33,564 bases of DNA, taken from positions 1 through 33,564 of the forward strand of contig JASJAN010000072.1 of assembly GCA_030066985.1 (NCBI GenBank), written 5' to 3'. Below the pieces are notes generated by a model that worked only from the letters and a program-made list of their open reading frames with translations, had not been told where the DNA came from and did no database searches. Of this stretch, positions 1 through 6,875 are shown piece after piece. Numbering within the stretch: position 1 is the stretch's first letter; every line of letters starts with the position of its first letter. The stretch is from Desulfobacterales bacterium. Its GTDB lineage: Bacteria > Desulfobacterota > Desulfobacteria > Desulfobacterales > JAHEIW01. The position numbers were made by a program, and so were the translations under genes.

Positions 1-16
1 AGCTCAGTAGGCAGAG

Positions 17-31
17 TCCGCCTGCGGCGGA
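17..31. repeat. 15-nt hairpin element, copy 1
   Basis: TCCGCCTGCGGCGGA forms a perfect 6-bp stem with a three-base loop. It replaces the 5' half of the anticodon arm in the first broken tRNA-Asn unit. The same 15-mer occurs at 117-131, 597-611, 18160-18174 and 28094-28108, with loop variants at 633-647 (TTC) and 18628-18642 (TAC). Confidence 0.9.
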
Positions 32-116
32 TTAACCACCGGGTTGTGGGAATAGTTGAAACTACCAACAAACTTTTTGAATAACCATATGATCCCCAGT
101 AGCTCAGTAGGCAGAG

Positions 117-131
117 TCCGCCTGCGGCGGA
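117..131. repeat. 15-nt hairpin element, copy 2
   Basis: This hairpin is identical to the one at 17-31 and sits at the same place in the second 100-bp unit. It therefore most likely copied along with the unit rather than inserting independently. Confidence 0.9.
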
Positions 132-192
132 TTAACCACCGGGTTGTGGGAATAGTTGAAACTACCAACAAACTTTTTGAATAACCATATGA

Positions 193-268
193 TCCCCAGT
201 AGCTCAGTAGGCAGAGCAGGTGGCTGTTAACCACCGGGTCCGCGGTTCGAGTCCGTGCTGGGGAGCCA
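193..268 (+). tRNA. tRNA-Asn (anticodon GUU)
   Basis: This 76-nt cloverleaf includes an encoded CCA end. The acceptor TCCCCAG (193-199) pairs with CTGGGGA (258-264), the discriminator is G265 and CCA is 266-268. The anticodon stem GGTGG/CCACC encloses the loop CTGTTAA with anticodon GTT. The T arm has the expected GTTCGAGTC core. It is the only intact copy in the window. The two partial copies directly upstream and the remnant at 585-655 share its sequence. A strong terminator follows at once, so it appears to be the last gene of its transcription unit. Confidence 0.96.
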
Positions 269-274
269 CTTTTT

Positions 275-303
275 AAAGGCCCAATCCTTTGGATTGGGCC
301 TTT
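275..303 (+). terminator. Rho-independent terminator after tRNA-Asn
   Basis: A perfect 13-bp stem (AAAGGCCCAATCC / GGATTGGGCCTTT) closes a TTT loop. It starts seven bases after the CCA end and is preceded by a run of T. As the stem is symmetrical it could act on either strand. Confidence 0.85.
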
Positions 304-321
304 GTATTTGGACAGCATAAG

Positions 322-615
322 ATGCCATTCTGGGTATACATTTTACAGGACGAGATAACCGGCAAGCTGTACAAGGGTCATACGTCAGATTTGCAGAGTC
401 GCCTAAAACGTCACAATAGTCATGAAGCAGGGTCAATGAGATATACCTACAAGCAAAAAGGCCCATGGAAACTGATATATTCAGAAGCGTACGCCACTCG
501 CAGTGATGCTATGAAAAGAGAAACGTTCTTGAAAAGCGGTCAGGGCCGTGAATGGATAAAAGTGAACATATTAAAACAGTCGCACAGTAGGCAGAGTCCG
601 CCTGCGGCGGATTAA
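322..615 (+). CDS. Small GIY-YIG nuclease domain protein
   Basis: This 97-aa protein is essentially one GIY-YIG domain of the YhbQ/UvrC-N type. The first motif is W4-V-Y-I, the second Y17-K-G. A basic helix follows (SRLKRH, with candidate catalytic Arg27), and the late acidic residue is Glu67 in KRE. The end GREWIK is typical of the family. I chose ATG 322 (MPFWVYIL) because the family begins there; the in-frame ATG at 289 lies inside the terminator hairpin. The last nine residues (SRQSPPAAD) are not family sequence: they are the broken tRNA-Asn at 585 onward and its hairpin read in frame. The gene sits between the intact tRNA-Asn and that remnant. Whether it cuts DNA is unknown; the domain call is firm and the role is not. 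Confidence 0.85.
   Translation: MPFWVYILQDEITGKLYKGHTSDLQSRLKRHNSHEAGSMRYTYKQKGPWKLIYSEAYATRSDAMKRETFLKSGQGREWIKVNILKQSHSRQSPPAAD
597..611. repeat. 15-nt hairpin element, copy 3
   Basis: TCCGCCTGCGGCGGA takes the place of ten bases of the anticodon arm in the tRNA-Asn remnant. The flanks join cleanly to tRNA sequence on both sides and no target duplication is visible. Confidence 0.88.
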
Positions 616-632
616 CCACCGGGTCCGCGGTT

Positions 633-647
633 TCCGCCTTCGGCGGA
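633..647. repeat. 15-nt hairpin element, copy 4 (TTC loop)
   Basis: TCCGCCTTCGGCGGA takes the place of ten bases of the T arm in the same remnant. The stem is identical to the other copies and only the loop differs. Confidence 0.88.
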
Positions 648-813
648 CTGGGGAGCGAATCAACAGTAAAAGGGAACCTATCAATGGATGGTACCCCTTT
701 TTGCGCTCGGTTTAAAAAAATCGTATGCAGAAGGTCACAAAATCAAATCAAAATATTTGCAAACTTTAGGCATATCGTGTAGGAAAAACGAAAAAATTTT
801 AAAGGAGGGAGCT

Positions 814-1314
814 GTGAAAACACTTGTTGCATACTACTCTGAAAGCGGAAATACGGAGATACTGGCCAAGGCAATTTACAAAGGTCTGGAGACAACCGAT
901 AATGACATCGTGCAAATCGACGATACCACAAATTTCGCAGCGTATGACATTATTTTCGTGGGGTTTCCAGTTCAAACTAGCAGTGTGCCCCCAAAAGTGG
1001 AAAAAGCGTTAAAACGTATCCCAGATGGCAAAATGCTGGCTTTATTTGGCACCCATGGCTCGCTGCGGGGCGGCCCGCTGGCTGTTTCAGCATTCCATTA
1101 TGCGATTACTCTGGCGGCTCAAGCAACGGTTATCGGTACCTTCGGGTGCCGGGGTGAGGTCAAAGCCAGTCTTCTGGAGGCCCTTATGAATAAGGCCGAA
1201 TATAGATTCTGGGCATTGGAGGCCCAGAGCGCCGAAGGGCACCCAGATGAAGCGGACCTTGAAGATGGCAAACAATTCGCCAATTTAATGCTGCAAAAAG
1301 CTGGACGGGTATAA
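814..1314 (+). CDS. Flavodoxin family protein
   Basis: This 166-aa cytosolic flavodoxin-fold protein presumably carries FMN for electron transfer. The N-terminal strand and phosphate-binding loop VAYYSESGNTEILAK (about residues 4-18) are diagnostic. The second strand IIFVGFPV (about 47-54) and the FGTHGS and FGCRGE loops correspond to the flavin-binding loops. GTG 814 is chosen as start because AAAGGAGGGA lies just before it; the in-frame ATG at 688 has no such site and its extension is not family-like. It stands alone between the tRNA region and a 570-bp gap. The redox partner cannot be told from context. Confidence 0.85.
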   Translation: MKTLVAYYSESGNTEILAKAIYKGLETTDNDIVQIDDTTNFAAYDIIFVGFPVQTSSVPPKVEKALKRIPDGKMLALFGTHGSLRGGPLAVSAFHYAITLAAQATVIGTFGCRGEVKASLLEALMNKAEYRFWALEAQSAEGHPDEADLEDGKQFANLMLQKAGRV

Positions 1315-1885
1315 CGGGCAGCAATTGACCTTCATTAGTATGGGTGAGTTGTGCCCTGTCTATGACAGATTTGGATACTCAAATCTGAAGGGTCTATTTG
1401 AGCCATCCGGCCAAATGAGTATGTGACCATTTCTCTCATATCTCAGGGGGCGACGTATTTCGATCACGGGTATTCGAAATTAAAATACGCCCCCTTCATT
1501 TCCTGCAAAACCATAACCCCCACTAAAGGCCTTGAATGGCCCTAAGGGCTTATTCAAGTTTTAGAGTCTCAGACAATATTCTTTTTATCATTTTGGAATT
1601 ATTATAAATATTTTAATTGCCGGTCTCATTTCGAGACCTTGCTTTCCATTTCTAACATGCCATCAAGTGTGACATCTTGCACAATATCCCAAGCGTTAAA
1701 AACAGGTAAAGATTTTGGCCATTTGAGCCGATAAAACAAGTGTCTTGGACCGCTGTTTTCTCTATTGTTCAGACTAGTATGTGTTGGGCAGCAAACTCTA
1801 TTCGATGCGCAACTGCCGTCTTATAAGCATATCAAAAGCCATATGTTAAAAAAGTTACATAAAATCATGTGTCTATAAACTAAAA
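1315..1885. other. Non-coding gap with short inverted repeats
   Basis: I see no gene in this 571-bp stretch. A hairpin lies at 1446-1494 (GGGGGCG..GTATTT with AAATACGCCCCC, interrupted by two bases) and could end flavodoxin transcription or be a relic repeat. A second perfect 6-bp hairpin, GGTCTC-ATTTC-GAGACC, is at 1622-1638. The last 300 bp are AT-rich and probably hold the kinase promoter. I could not pick a convincing -35/-10 pair, and no Shine-Dalgarno sequence precedes ATG 1886. Confidence 0.5.
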
Positions 1886-3601
1886 ATGGACCAAATTGCC
1901 AAAAATACGACGTCACAGAATCCTTCTGAACAGATACTGTCCACGCTGATCAATACGATTCCCAACCCGGCATTTTTTCGAAATAAAGATGGTGTGTTCA
2001 TGGATTGCAACACCGCTTTTGCTGAAAAAGTGCTCGGTACCTGCTGCGAAAACATTGTCGGACAATCGGTTTTTGATCTTCCCAACATTATTCCGGCAGC
2101 GCTGACGGATTTCTGTTTGCATAACGATAAAAAACTGCTCAGCCAGCCCGGTATCCAAAGCTACGAGGCGGCTATTAGATGTGCTGACGGTATTCAGCGC
2201 GATTTTTTGATGAGCCGATCGACATTTACCGACCATACTGGAAAGATTGCCGGTATCATCAGCGTTATGATGGACTTAACGGACCAAAATCGCGCTGAGA
2301 AACTGCTGCAGGATCGGACGGCCGAGCTAGTCAAATCCAGCGCGGAACTCAAACGCCAGATTAAAAAGCGCAAAAAAGCCAAGCGATCGGTTAAGCTGGC
2401 ACACCGTGAAATTGAGCACCTGATCTCTTCTTTACCGACAATTTTGATCGGTATAAGCTGCGATAAAGAAATAATTCATTGGAATGCCGTCGCTGCCAAG
2501 GTATTCAACATATCCGCCACCGATGTGATGGGAATCGAACTGGACTGCTGCGGCATCGATTGGGATTGGGACAAAATATCAGACGGTATTTCTAAAAGTC
2601 TCAACGATGGTTGCAACGTCCGGGTGGATAACATTCACTTTCGCAACTCTGATGGTGAGGATCGATACCTGGGGCTTTCGATTACGCCTTTTAAGGGCGA
2701 TGATCAGAACATTTCAGGTTTGACGATCATCGGAGCTGATATCACCGATCGCATCAAATTTGAAGCGCAACTGCATCAGTCTCAGAAAATGGAGGCCATC
2801 GGGCAACTGGCCGCCGGGATTGCCCATGAAATCAATACGCCGGCCCAATTCGTCGGTGACAACACCCGGTTTCTGCAGGATGCTTTCAGCGACCTGATCG
2901 AAGCCTGCAATTTGTATAAAGAATCCCTCGATACGGCTAAATCTGGCCCGTTGCAGGCCGAGCAGATTCAAGACATCGAAAAACGCATTGAAGAGCTGGA
3001 TATTGACTATCTCGAAGAGGAGGTCCCCCTGGCTATCGAGCAGACGCTCAAAGGCGTTGATCGCATCACCCATATTGTACAGGCCATGAAGATTTTTGCC
3101 CATCCGGGGGGAGAGGAAAAGGAACCCGTTGATATTAATAAAGAAATTGAAAAAACCATCATCATTACCCGTAATGAATGGAAATATGTGGCTGAATTAA
3201 AGACGGACTTCGATAGTGCTTTACCGACAGTGCCCTGTCATCGGGCGGAGTTTAACCAGGTGATTTTGAATTTGATTGTGAATGCCGCCCATGCGATTGC
3301 CGACGCAAAGGCGGACTCATCGGCTGAAAAGGGAACCATAAACATCAGCAGCCGCCAAACCGACAAGCATGCTGAAATTCGGATCAGTGACTCCGGCGTC
3401 GGTATTCCGGAGCATATCCGGCACCGCATATTTGATCTGTTCTTTACGACCAAGGAACCGGGCCGCGGAACCGGACAGGGGTTGGCGATTGCCCATTCTG
3501 TGATCGTTGACAAACATGGCGGCACAATTGACATAGAAACCAAAGAAAATCAAGGCACCACCTTTGTGATCCGGTTGCCCATAGACACCCTAAATTTGTA
3601 A
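1886..3601 (+). CDS. PAS-domain sensor histidine kinase
   Basis: This 571-aa soluble kinase has no membrane segment. Two PAS domains come first (about residues 17-135 and 178-292), separated by a very basic helical linker (about 138-175, KRQIKKRKKAKRS). The dimerisation helix carries the H-box AAGIAHEINTPAQF with His314 as the expected phosphorylation site. The ATPase domain shows an N-box (FNQVILNLIVNAAHA, near 460-475), DSGVGIPE (near 502), FFTTKEPGRGTGQGLAIAH (near 520-538) and GGTI. All motifs for autophosphorylation are present. The stop codon directly abuts the ATG of the receiver-HDOD gene, and that gene overlaps the next, so all three are probably co-transcribed. The signal sensed by the PAS domains is unknown. 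Confidence 0.92.
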   Translation: MDQIAKNTTSQNPSEQILSTLINTIPNPAFFRNKDGVFMDCNTAFAEKVLGTCCENIVGQSVFDLPNIIPAALTDFCLHNDKKLLSQPGIQSYEAAIRCADGIQRDFLMSRSTFTDHTGKIAGIISVMMDLTDQNRAEKLLQDRTAELVKSSAELKRQIKKRKKAKRSVKLAHREIEHLISSLPTILIGISCDKEIIHWNAVAAKVFNISATDVMGIELDCCGIDWDWDKISDGISKSLNDGCNVRVDNIHFRNSDGEDRYLGLSITPFKGDDQNISGLTIIGADITDRIKFEAQLHQSQKMEAIGQLAAGIAHEINTPAQFVGDNTRFLQDAFSDLIEACNLYKESLDTAKSGPLQAEQIQDIEKRIEELDIDYLEEEVPLAIEQTLKGVDRITHIVQAMKIFAHPGGEEKEPVDINKEIEKTIIITRNEWKYVAELKTDFDSALPTVPCHRAEFNQVILNLIVNAAHAIADAKADSSAEKGTINISSRQTDKHAEIRISDSGVGIPEHIRHRIFDLFFTTKEPGRGTGQGLAIAHSVIVDKHGGTIDIETKENQGTTFVIRLPIDTLNL

Positions 3602-4822
3602 ATGACTGATCAAACCAAAAGACGCATATTGTTTGTTGACGATGAGCCCATGGTTTTAAAAGGCCTTCAGCGGTCGCTCAGAAAAATGCGTGCTGAATGG
3701 GATATGCGTTTTACGTCCAGTAGCAAAGAGGCGTTGGACATTCTAAGCCTCGAGCCGTTTGACGTGATTGTCTCTGATTTGCGAATGCCGGAGATGGATG
3801 GGGGCGAGCTCCTTGCCGAAGTCAAGCGTCATCATCCAGAGGTGGTGCGCATCATTCTTTCCGGTCAGGTGGAGCAGGAAACGACATTTAAATCCGTACA
3901 GCTGGCGCATCAAAGTCTTTCCAAGCCCTGTGATGCAGATATACTAAAGCACACCTTAAACAAACTGTTTGGATTGCGGAATCTACTGGAAGATAAAACC
4001 ATCAAACGCATTGTTTCACAAACTGAGACGCTTCCCAGCCTGCCGGCCATTTATACCGAAGTGATCAATGAGCTGCAATCTTCAGATCCGTCTGTTCAAA
4101 AAATTGGCGATATTATTGCCGCCGATCTGGCCATGACGGCCAAAATATTACAGGTTGTCAACTCCGCCTTTTTCGGTCTTGTGCGAAAAATTAGCAACCC
4201 CAAAGAAGCGGTAATGCTTCTGGGGACCGAAACCATCAAAGCCCTTGTGCTTTCCGTTAAAATCTTTTCCGAATTCAATCAGAAAAAATATGCGTGGTTT
4301 AATTTTGACGAGCTTTTCAATCACAGCATGTCGGTCAGCATGTTTGCGCAAAGCGTCTCAAAAGAGGAACGGCTGGATCAATATCTGATAAACAATTCGC
4401 TGATGGCCGGTATGTTCCACGATTTGGGCAAACTGATCCTGGTGACCAACTTCCAAAAACCGTATCAACAGATTTTGGCTGAAGCGCAGCAAAAAAAACG
4501 ACATCTGTGGGAACTCGAAATTGATATGTTTGGGACCAGCCATGCAGAAATCGGTGCTTATTTAATGGGGTTGTGGGGGCTGGATTACCCGGTAATTGAA
4601 GCAATAGCGTTTCATCATTGCCCTGACAGAAGCCTGGCCGATTCAACCGGGCTTCTGACCGCCGTTCATTTTGGTGATGCGTATGACCGTCTAAAAAAGG
4701 ATGAAAACAGCTCTGGTGAATTGAAACAACTGGATCGCGGGTATCTTGATAATCTGGGGGTTGGTCACCGAATTGATGACTGGCGACTCGTGTGTAAGGA
4801 TCTCGCAGAGAGGAAATGGTAA
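3602..4822 (+). CDS. Response regulator with HDOD output domain
   Basis: This 406-aa protein has an N-terminal receiver (about residues 7-125) with acidic pair D13-D14, phosphoacceptor Asp59 in VSDLRMPEMDG, and the conserved Lys in LSKPCD. A HDOD domain follows (about 140-340), recognisable from LPSLPAIYTEV, IAADLAMTAKILQVVNSAFFG and MFHDLGKLIL. HDOD domains are relatives of HD hydrolases, usually act in signalling through protein contacts, and commonly follow receivers. It starts on the base after the kinase stop codon. Its own stop TAA shares one base with the ATG of the next gene, so translational coupling is likely. The kinase upstream is the obvious phosphodonor, by inference. Confidence 0.92.
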   Translation: MTDQTKRRILFVDDEPMVLKGLQRSLRKMRAEWDMRFTSSSKEALDILSLEPFDVIVSDLRMPEMDGGELLAEVKRHHPEVVRIILSGQVEQETTFKSVQLAHQSLSKPCDADILKHTLNKLFGLRNLLEDKTIKRIVSQTETLPSLPAIYTEVINELQSSDPSVQKIGDIIAADLAMTAKILQVVNSAFFGLVRKISNPKEAVMLLGTETIKALVLSVKIFSEFNQKKYAWFNFDELFNHSMSVSMFAQSVSKEERLDQYLINNSLMAGMFHDLGKLILVTNFQKPYQQILAEAQQKKRHLWELEIDMFGTSHAEIGAYLMGLWGLDYPVIEAIAFHHCPDRSLADSTGLLTAVHFGDAYDRLKKDENSSGELKQLDRGYLDNLGVGHRIDDWRLVCKDLAERKW

Positions 4823-5967
4823 TGAAAGATAAAGTTTTACTGGTCGATGATGATGCCATGGTTCTGGCCGGGCTTAAGCGTCAGTTGCGCAGCCAATTTC
4901 GTATCGACACTGCCCTCAGTGGTGAAGAAGCCCTGAAGCAGGTGCAGGAAAATGGGCCGTATGCGGTAATTGTATCTGATTTCATGATGCCGGGAATGAA
5001 TGGTATCGAATTTTTATCGTATGTCAAAAAGACCAGCCCGGACACTGTCCGCATGATGCTGACCGGCACTGCGGACATGCCGACTGCCATTCGAGCTGTC
5101 AACGAGGGCAATATCTTTCAGTTTCATAACAAGCCGTGTCCAGCCGATATTCTGAGCCAGGCGATACAAAGCGCAATCCAGAAATATCACAAAGTCGTAT
5201 CCCACCAGCAACAGCTGAATAATTTTAAATCGTCTCTGGAAAAGGCCAGTCAGGTTCAACACGAACTGTTGCCGAAATCAGATCCCGATTTTGAGGGGTT
5301 TGACATTGCCGGCCGCAGTATTTGGTGTGATGAAACCGGAGGGGACTATTATGATTTTATATATCCCCCGGAAAACGGTCAAGATAAGATCGGCATTGTC
5401 GTTGGTGATGTCACTGATCACGGTATCCCTTCTGCGCTGCTGATGACCACCGCGCGTGCTTTTCTCAGAGAGCGCATCCAAACTTCCCCCAGCACCTGTG
5501 CTGCGATTATATCCGATGTTAATAAGCGGCTGGTGCAGGATGTCGAACAGCTGCATCTTTTTATGACCATGTTTTACTGCGAGCTCGACGCCAAGGAAAA
5601 AATGATTCGCTGGGTCAAGGCCGGGCATGAACCGGCGATTTTATGGTCTCCTGCTACAGCTGATCAACCGGAGTTACTCTCCGGCGAGGGCTTGCCACTA
5701 GGGGTCATGGATGATGCGGTTTATAAAGAGTATCAGAAACCGATCCGTTCCGGCCAGATAATTTTAATCGGAACCGATGGCATCAAAGAGGCGATCAATG
5801 ATAATGGTGAAATGTACGGCACCCAACGATTGTTGCAGGTGATTAAGGACACAGCCGATCAAGCTGCTAAACAAATTATCGATGGCGTATTTGAATCTCT
5901 GAATCGATTTTGTCACCCGCTAAAAATTGATGATGATGCCACTCTGGTCGTCATTAAAGTTGAGTAA
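4822..5967 (+). CDS. Response regulator with PP2C-type (SpoIIE/RsbU) phosphatase domain
   Basis: This 381-aa protein has a receiver (about residues 3-120) with D9-D11, phosphoacceptor Asp53 in VSDFMMPGMNG and the conserved Lys in HNKPCP. A short coiled linker follows. The rest is a PP2C phosphatase of the SpoIIE/RsbU class, with metal-binding motifs GGDYYDF, VVGDVTDHG, GTDGIKEA and DDATLVV all present. Such proteins usually dephosphorylate anti-sigma-factor antagonists. No such partner gene is in the window. ATG 4822 is preferred to ATG 4816 because AGAGAGG (4807-4813) is spaced eight bases from 4822 but only two from 4816. It is the third gene of the kinase operon, joined to the HDOD gene by a TAATG overlap. 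Confidence 0.92.
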   Translation: MKDKVLLVDDDAMVLAGLKRQLRSQFRIDTALSGEEALKQVQENGPYAVIVSDFMMPGMNGIEFLSYVKKTSPDTVRMMLTGTADMPTAIRAVNEGNIFQFHNKPCPADILSQAIQSAIQKYHKVVSHQQQLNNFKSSLEKASQVQHELLPKSDPDFEGFDIAGRSIWCDETGGDYYDFIYPPENGQDKIGIVVGDVTDHGIPSALLMTTARAFLRERIQTSPSTCAAIISDVNKRLVQDVEQLHLFMTMFYCELDAKEKMIRWVKAGHEPAILWSPATADQPELLSGEGLPLGVMDDAVYKEYQKPIRSGQIILIGTDGIKEAINDNGEMYGTQRLLQVIKDTADQAAKQIIDGVFESLNRFCHPLKIDDDATLVVIKVE

Positions 5968-6056
5968 AATAAGCTTCCATTTTAGGGTCTGACATACCCG
6001 AACAGAAGCGCACAAAATTTCAGCACAACATTTTGCAACAAATTGGTTTAAACACC

Positions 6057-6416
6057 TTATGCCCTGCGGTCCCTCGATCCTGAAGACATATCCTCGACAA
6101 TAAACGGCGAACATCGCATGCCAATGCTCATTTTCTTAATCCAGGCCCGCACCATGGTAATGGTCTCCCCATCCATATTGACGATACTCGGCAACTCTTC
6201 CACGTAATCAATATCATCTTTATAAAATTCGTAAAACACGTTATGAGAACTGTAGGGGTCGGCAATTAAGATGATTTTATGCCCATCGTAGGGATGCCGC
6301 TGAGGAGACCCAGAAAACGCGACGTGGGTTTTGCGCAAGACTTTTCGATCTTTTGGGCGTCGATAGGCCTGGATTTCAAATTTTATGGCTTCCTGGGGAT
6401 GTTTGGTTTCTGTCAT
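6057..6416 (-). CDS. Conserved small protein, function unknown
   Basis: This 119-aa soluble protein has no recognisable catalytic motif. It is mixed alpha/beta in appearance, with an aromatic stretch (HNVFYEFYKDDIDYVEELPS) followed by an amphipathic segment. It carries four Met near MVRAWIKKMSIGM. The Shine-Dalgarno AAGGAGA about seven bases before the ATG supports the start and a real gene. It is convergent with the signalling operon and divergent from yhbY. I recall similar unnamed proteins in sulfate reducers, but that is recollection only. Confidence 0.7.
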   Translation of the reverse strand: MTETKHPQEAIKFEIQAYRRPKDRKVLRKTHVAFSGSPQRHPYDGHKIILIADPYSSHNVFYEFYKDDIDYVEELPSIVNMDGETITMVRAWIKKMSIGMRCSPFIVEDMSSGSRDRRA

Positions 6417-6472
6417 GCCTGGCTCTCCTTAGACTGAAATATTGGAAAGTGGAAATATCATTGCTCCGATAT

Positions 6473-6500
6473 TTGACAGGGTTATCTCACGAATGATGAT
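6473..6500 (+). promoter_or_regulatory. Candidate sigma-70 promoter for yhbY
   Basis: A perfect -35 TTGACA (6473-6478) is followed after 16 bp by GATGAT (6495-6500), about 40 bp before the yhbY start codon. The -10 match is only moderate. Confidence 0.4.
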
Positions 6501-6542
6501 ATTTTTCAAATGACAAAAGAAGTGTTTTGATCAGGAGCATTT

Positions 6543-6854
6543 ATGGAACCCTTGAAGGGATATCAGAAAAAGTTTCTTAAAGGACTTGCCCACGGATTAA
6601 AGCCTGTGGTGTTTATCGGTCAGAAGGGTCTAACTGCCAACCTGATCGAATCGATTCGTGAGGCCCTTGCAACCCATGAGCTGATCAAGGTCAAGTTCGT
6701 TGATTTTAAAGAAAAACAGCAGAAAATAGCAACAGCCGAAGCACTTGCGGCTGAAGCGGATTGCCAGCTGGTTGGCATGATCGGCCATATCGTCATCTTC
6801 TACCAACAGCAAACCGATCCGGAGAAACGCCATTTTCAGCTACCGCAGCGGTAA
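6543..6854 (+). CDS. yhbY: YhbY-family RNA-binding protein (CRM domain)
   Basis: This 103-aa single CRM-domain protein is of the usual YhbY length. The family opening KGYQKKFLKGLAHGLKPVVF leads into the GxxG loop GQKGLT (about residues 27-32). The typical ALATHELIKVKFVDF block (about 41-55) and C-terminal VGMIGHIVIFYQ strand follow. Members associate with pre-50S ribosomal particles and bind RNA. CAGGAG lies a few bases before the ATG. The gene is a single transcription unit between two minus-strand genes. Confidence 0.92.
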   Translation: MEPLKGYQKKFLKGLAHGLKPVVFIGQKGLTANLIESIREALATHELIKVKFVDFKEKQQKIATAEALAAEADCQLVGMIGHIVIFYQQQTDPEKRHFQLPQR

Positions 6855-6875
6855 GCGAACCGGCCAACGGTCAGA

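Larger units (their letters stand above)
1..200 (+). repeat. Two 100-bp tandem copies of a broken tRNA-Asn unit
   Basis: Positions 1-100 and 101-200 read as identical 100-bp units, and the intact tRNA-Asn follows in the same phase. Each unit holds the D-arm part of tRNA-Asn (AGCTCAGTAGGCAGAG), then the 15-nt hairpin TCCGCCTGCGGCGGA, then TTAACCACCGGG. It then leaves the tRNA for about 50 bp of AT-rich sequence ending in ATGATCCCCAGT, which is the 5' acceptor end of the next copy. No copy has an anticodon stem, T arm or 3' acceptor strand, so none can give a functional tRNA. The array starts before the window, so the copy number is unknown. Confidence 0.9.
585..655 (+). pseudogene. Broken tRNA-Asn with two arms replaced by hairpins
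   Basis: Aligned to the intact tRNA, this copy keeps CAGTAGGCAGAG, TTAACCACCGGGTCCGCGGTT and CTGGGGAG. It lacks the 5' acceptor strand. The ten bases CAGGTGGCTG of the anticodon arm are replaced by TCCGCCTGCGGCGGA (597-611). The ten bases CGAGTCCGTG of the T arm are replaced by TCCGCCTTCGGCGGA (633-647). The CCA end is also changed (GCGA in place of GCCA). It cannot yield a working tRNA. Its 5' part overlaps the end of the GIY-YIG reading frame. Confidence 0.88.

Noticed and set aside
1-300. CRISPR array
   Set aside because: The repeats are 100 bp, directly adjacent, without unique spacers, and derive from a tRNA.
4-318. A 104-codon minus-strand open frame across the tRNA array
   Set aside because: It is the complement of tRNA-derived tandem repeats and the protein is simply repetitive; no ribosome-binding site and no family features.
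227-466. A 79-codon minus-strand open frame over the tRNA and the GIY-YIG gene
   Set aside because: It is antisense to a clear tRNA, terminator and coding gene.
688-813. N-terminal extension of the flavodoxin
   Set aside because: The flavodoxin fold starts directly at GTG 814, which has a strong AAAGGAGGGA site.
4335-4859. A 174-codon minus-strand open frame
   Set aside because: It is antisense to the HDOD gene, whose domain motifs are unambiguous; the antisense protein has none.
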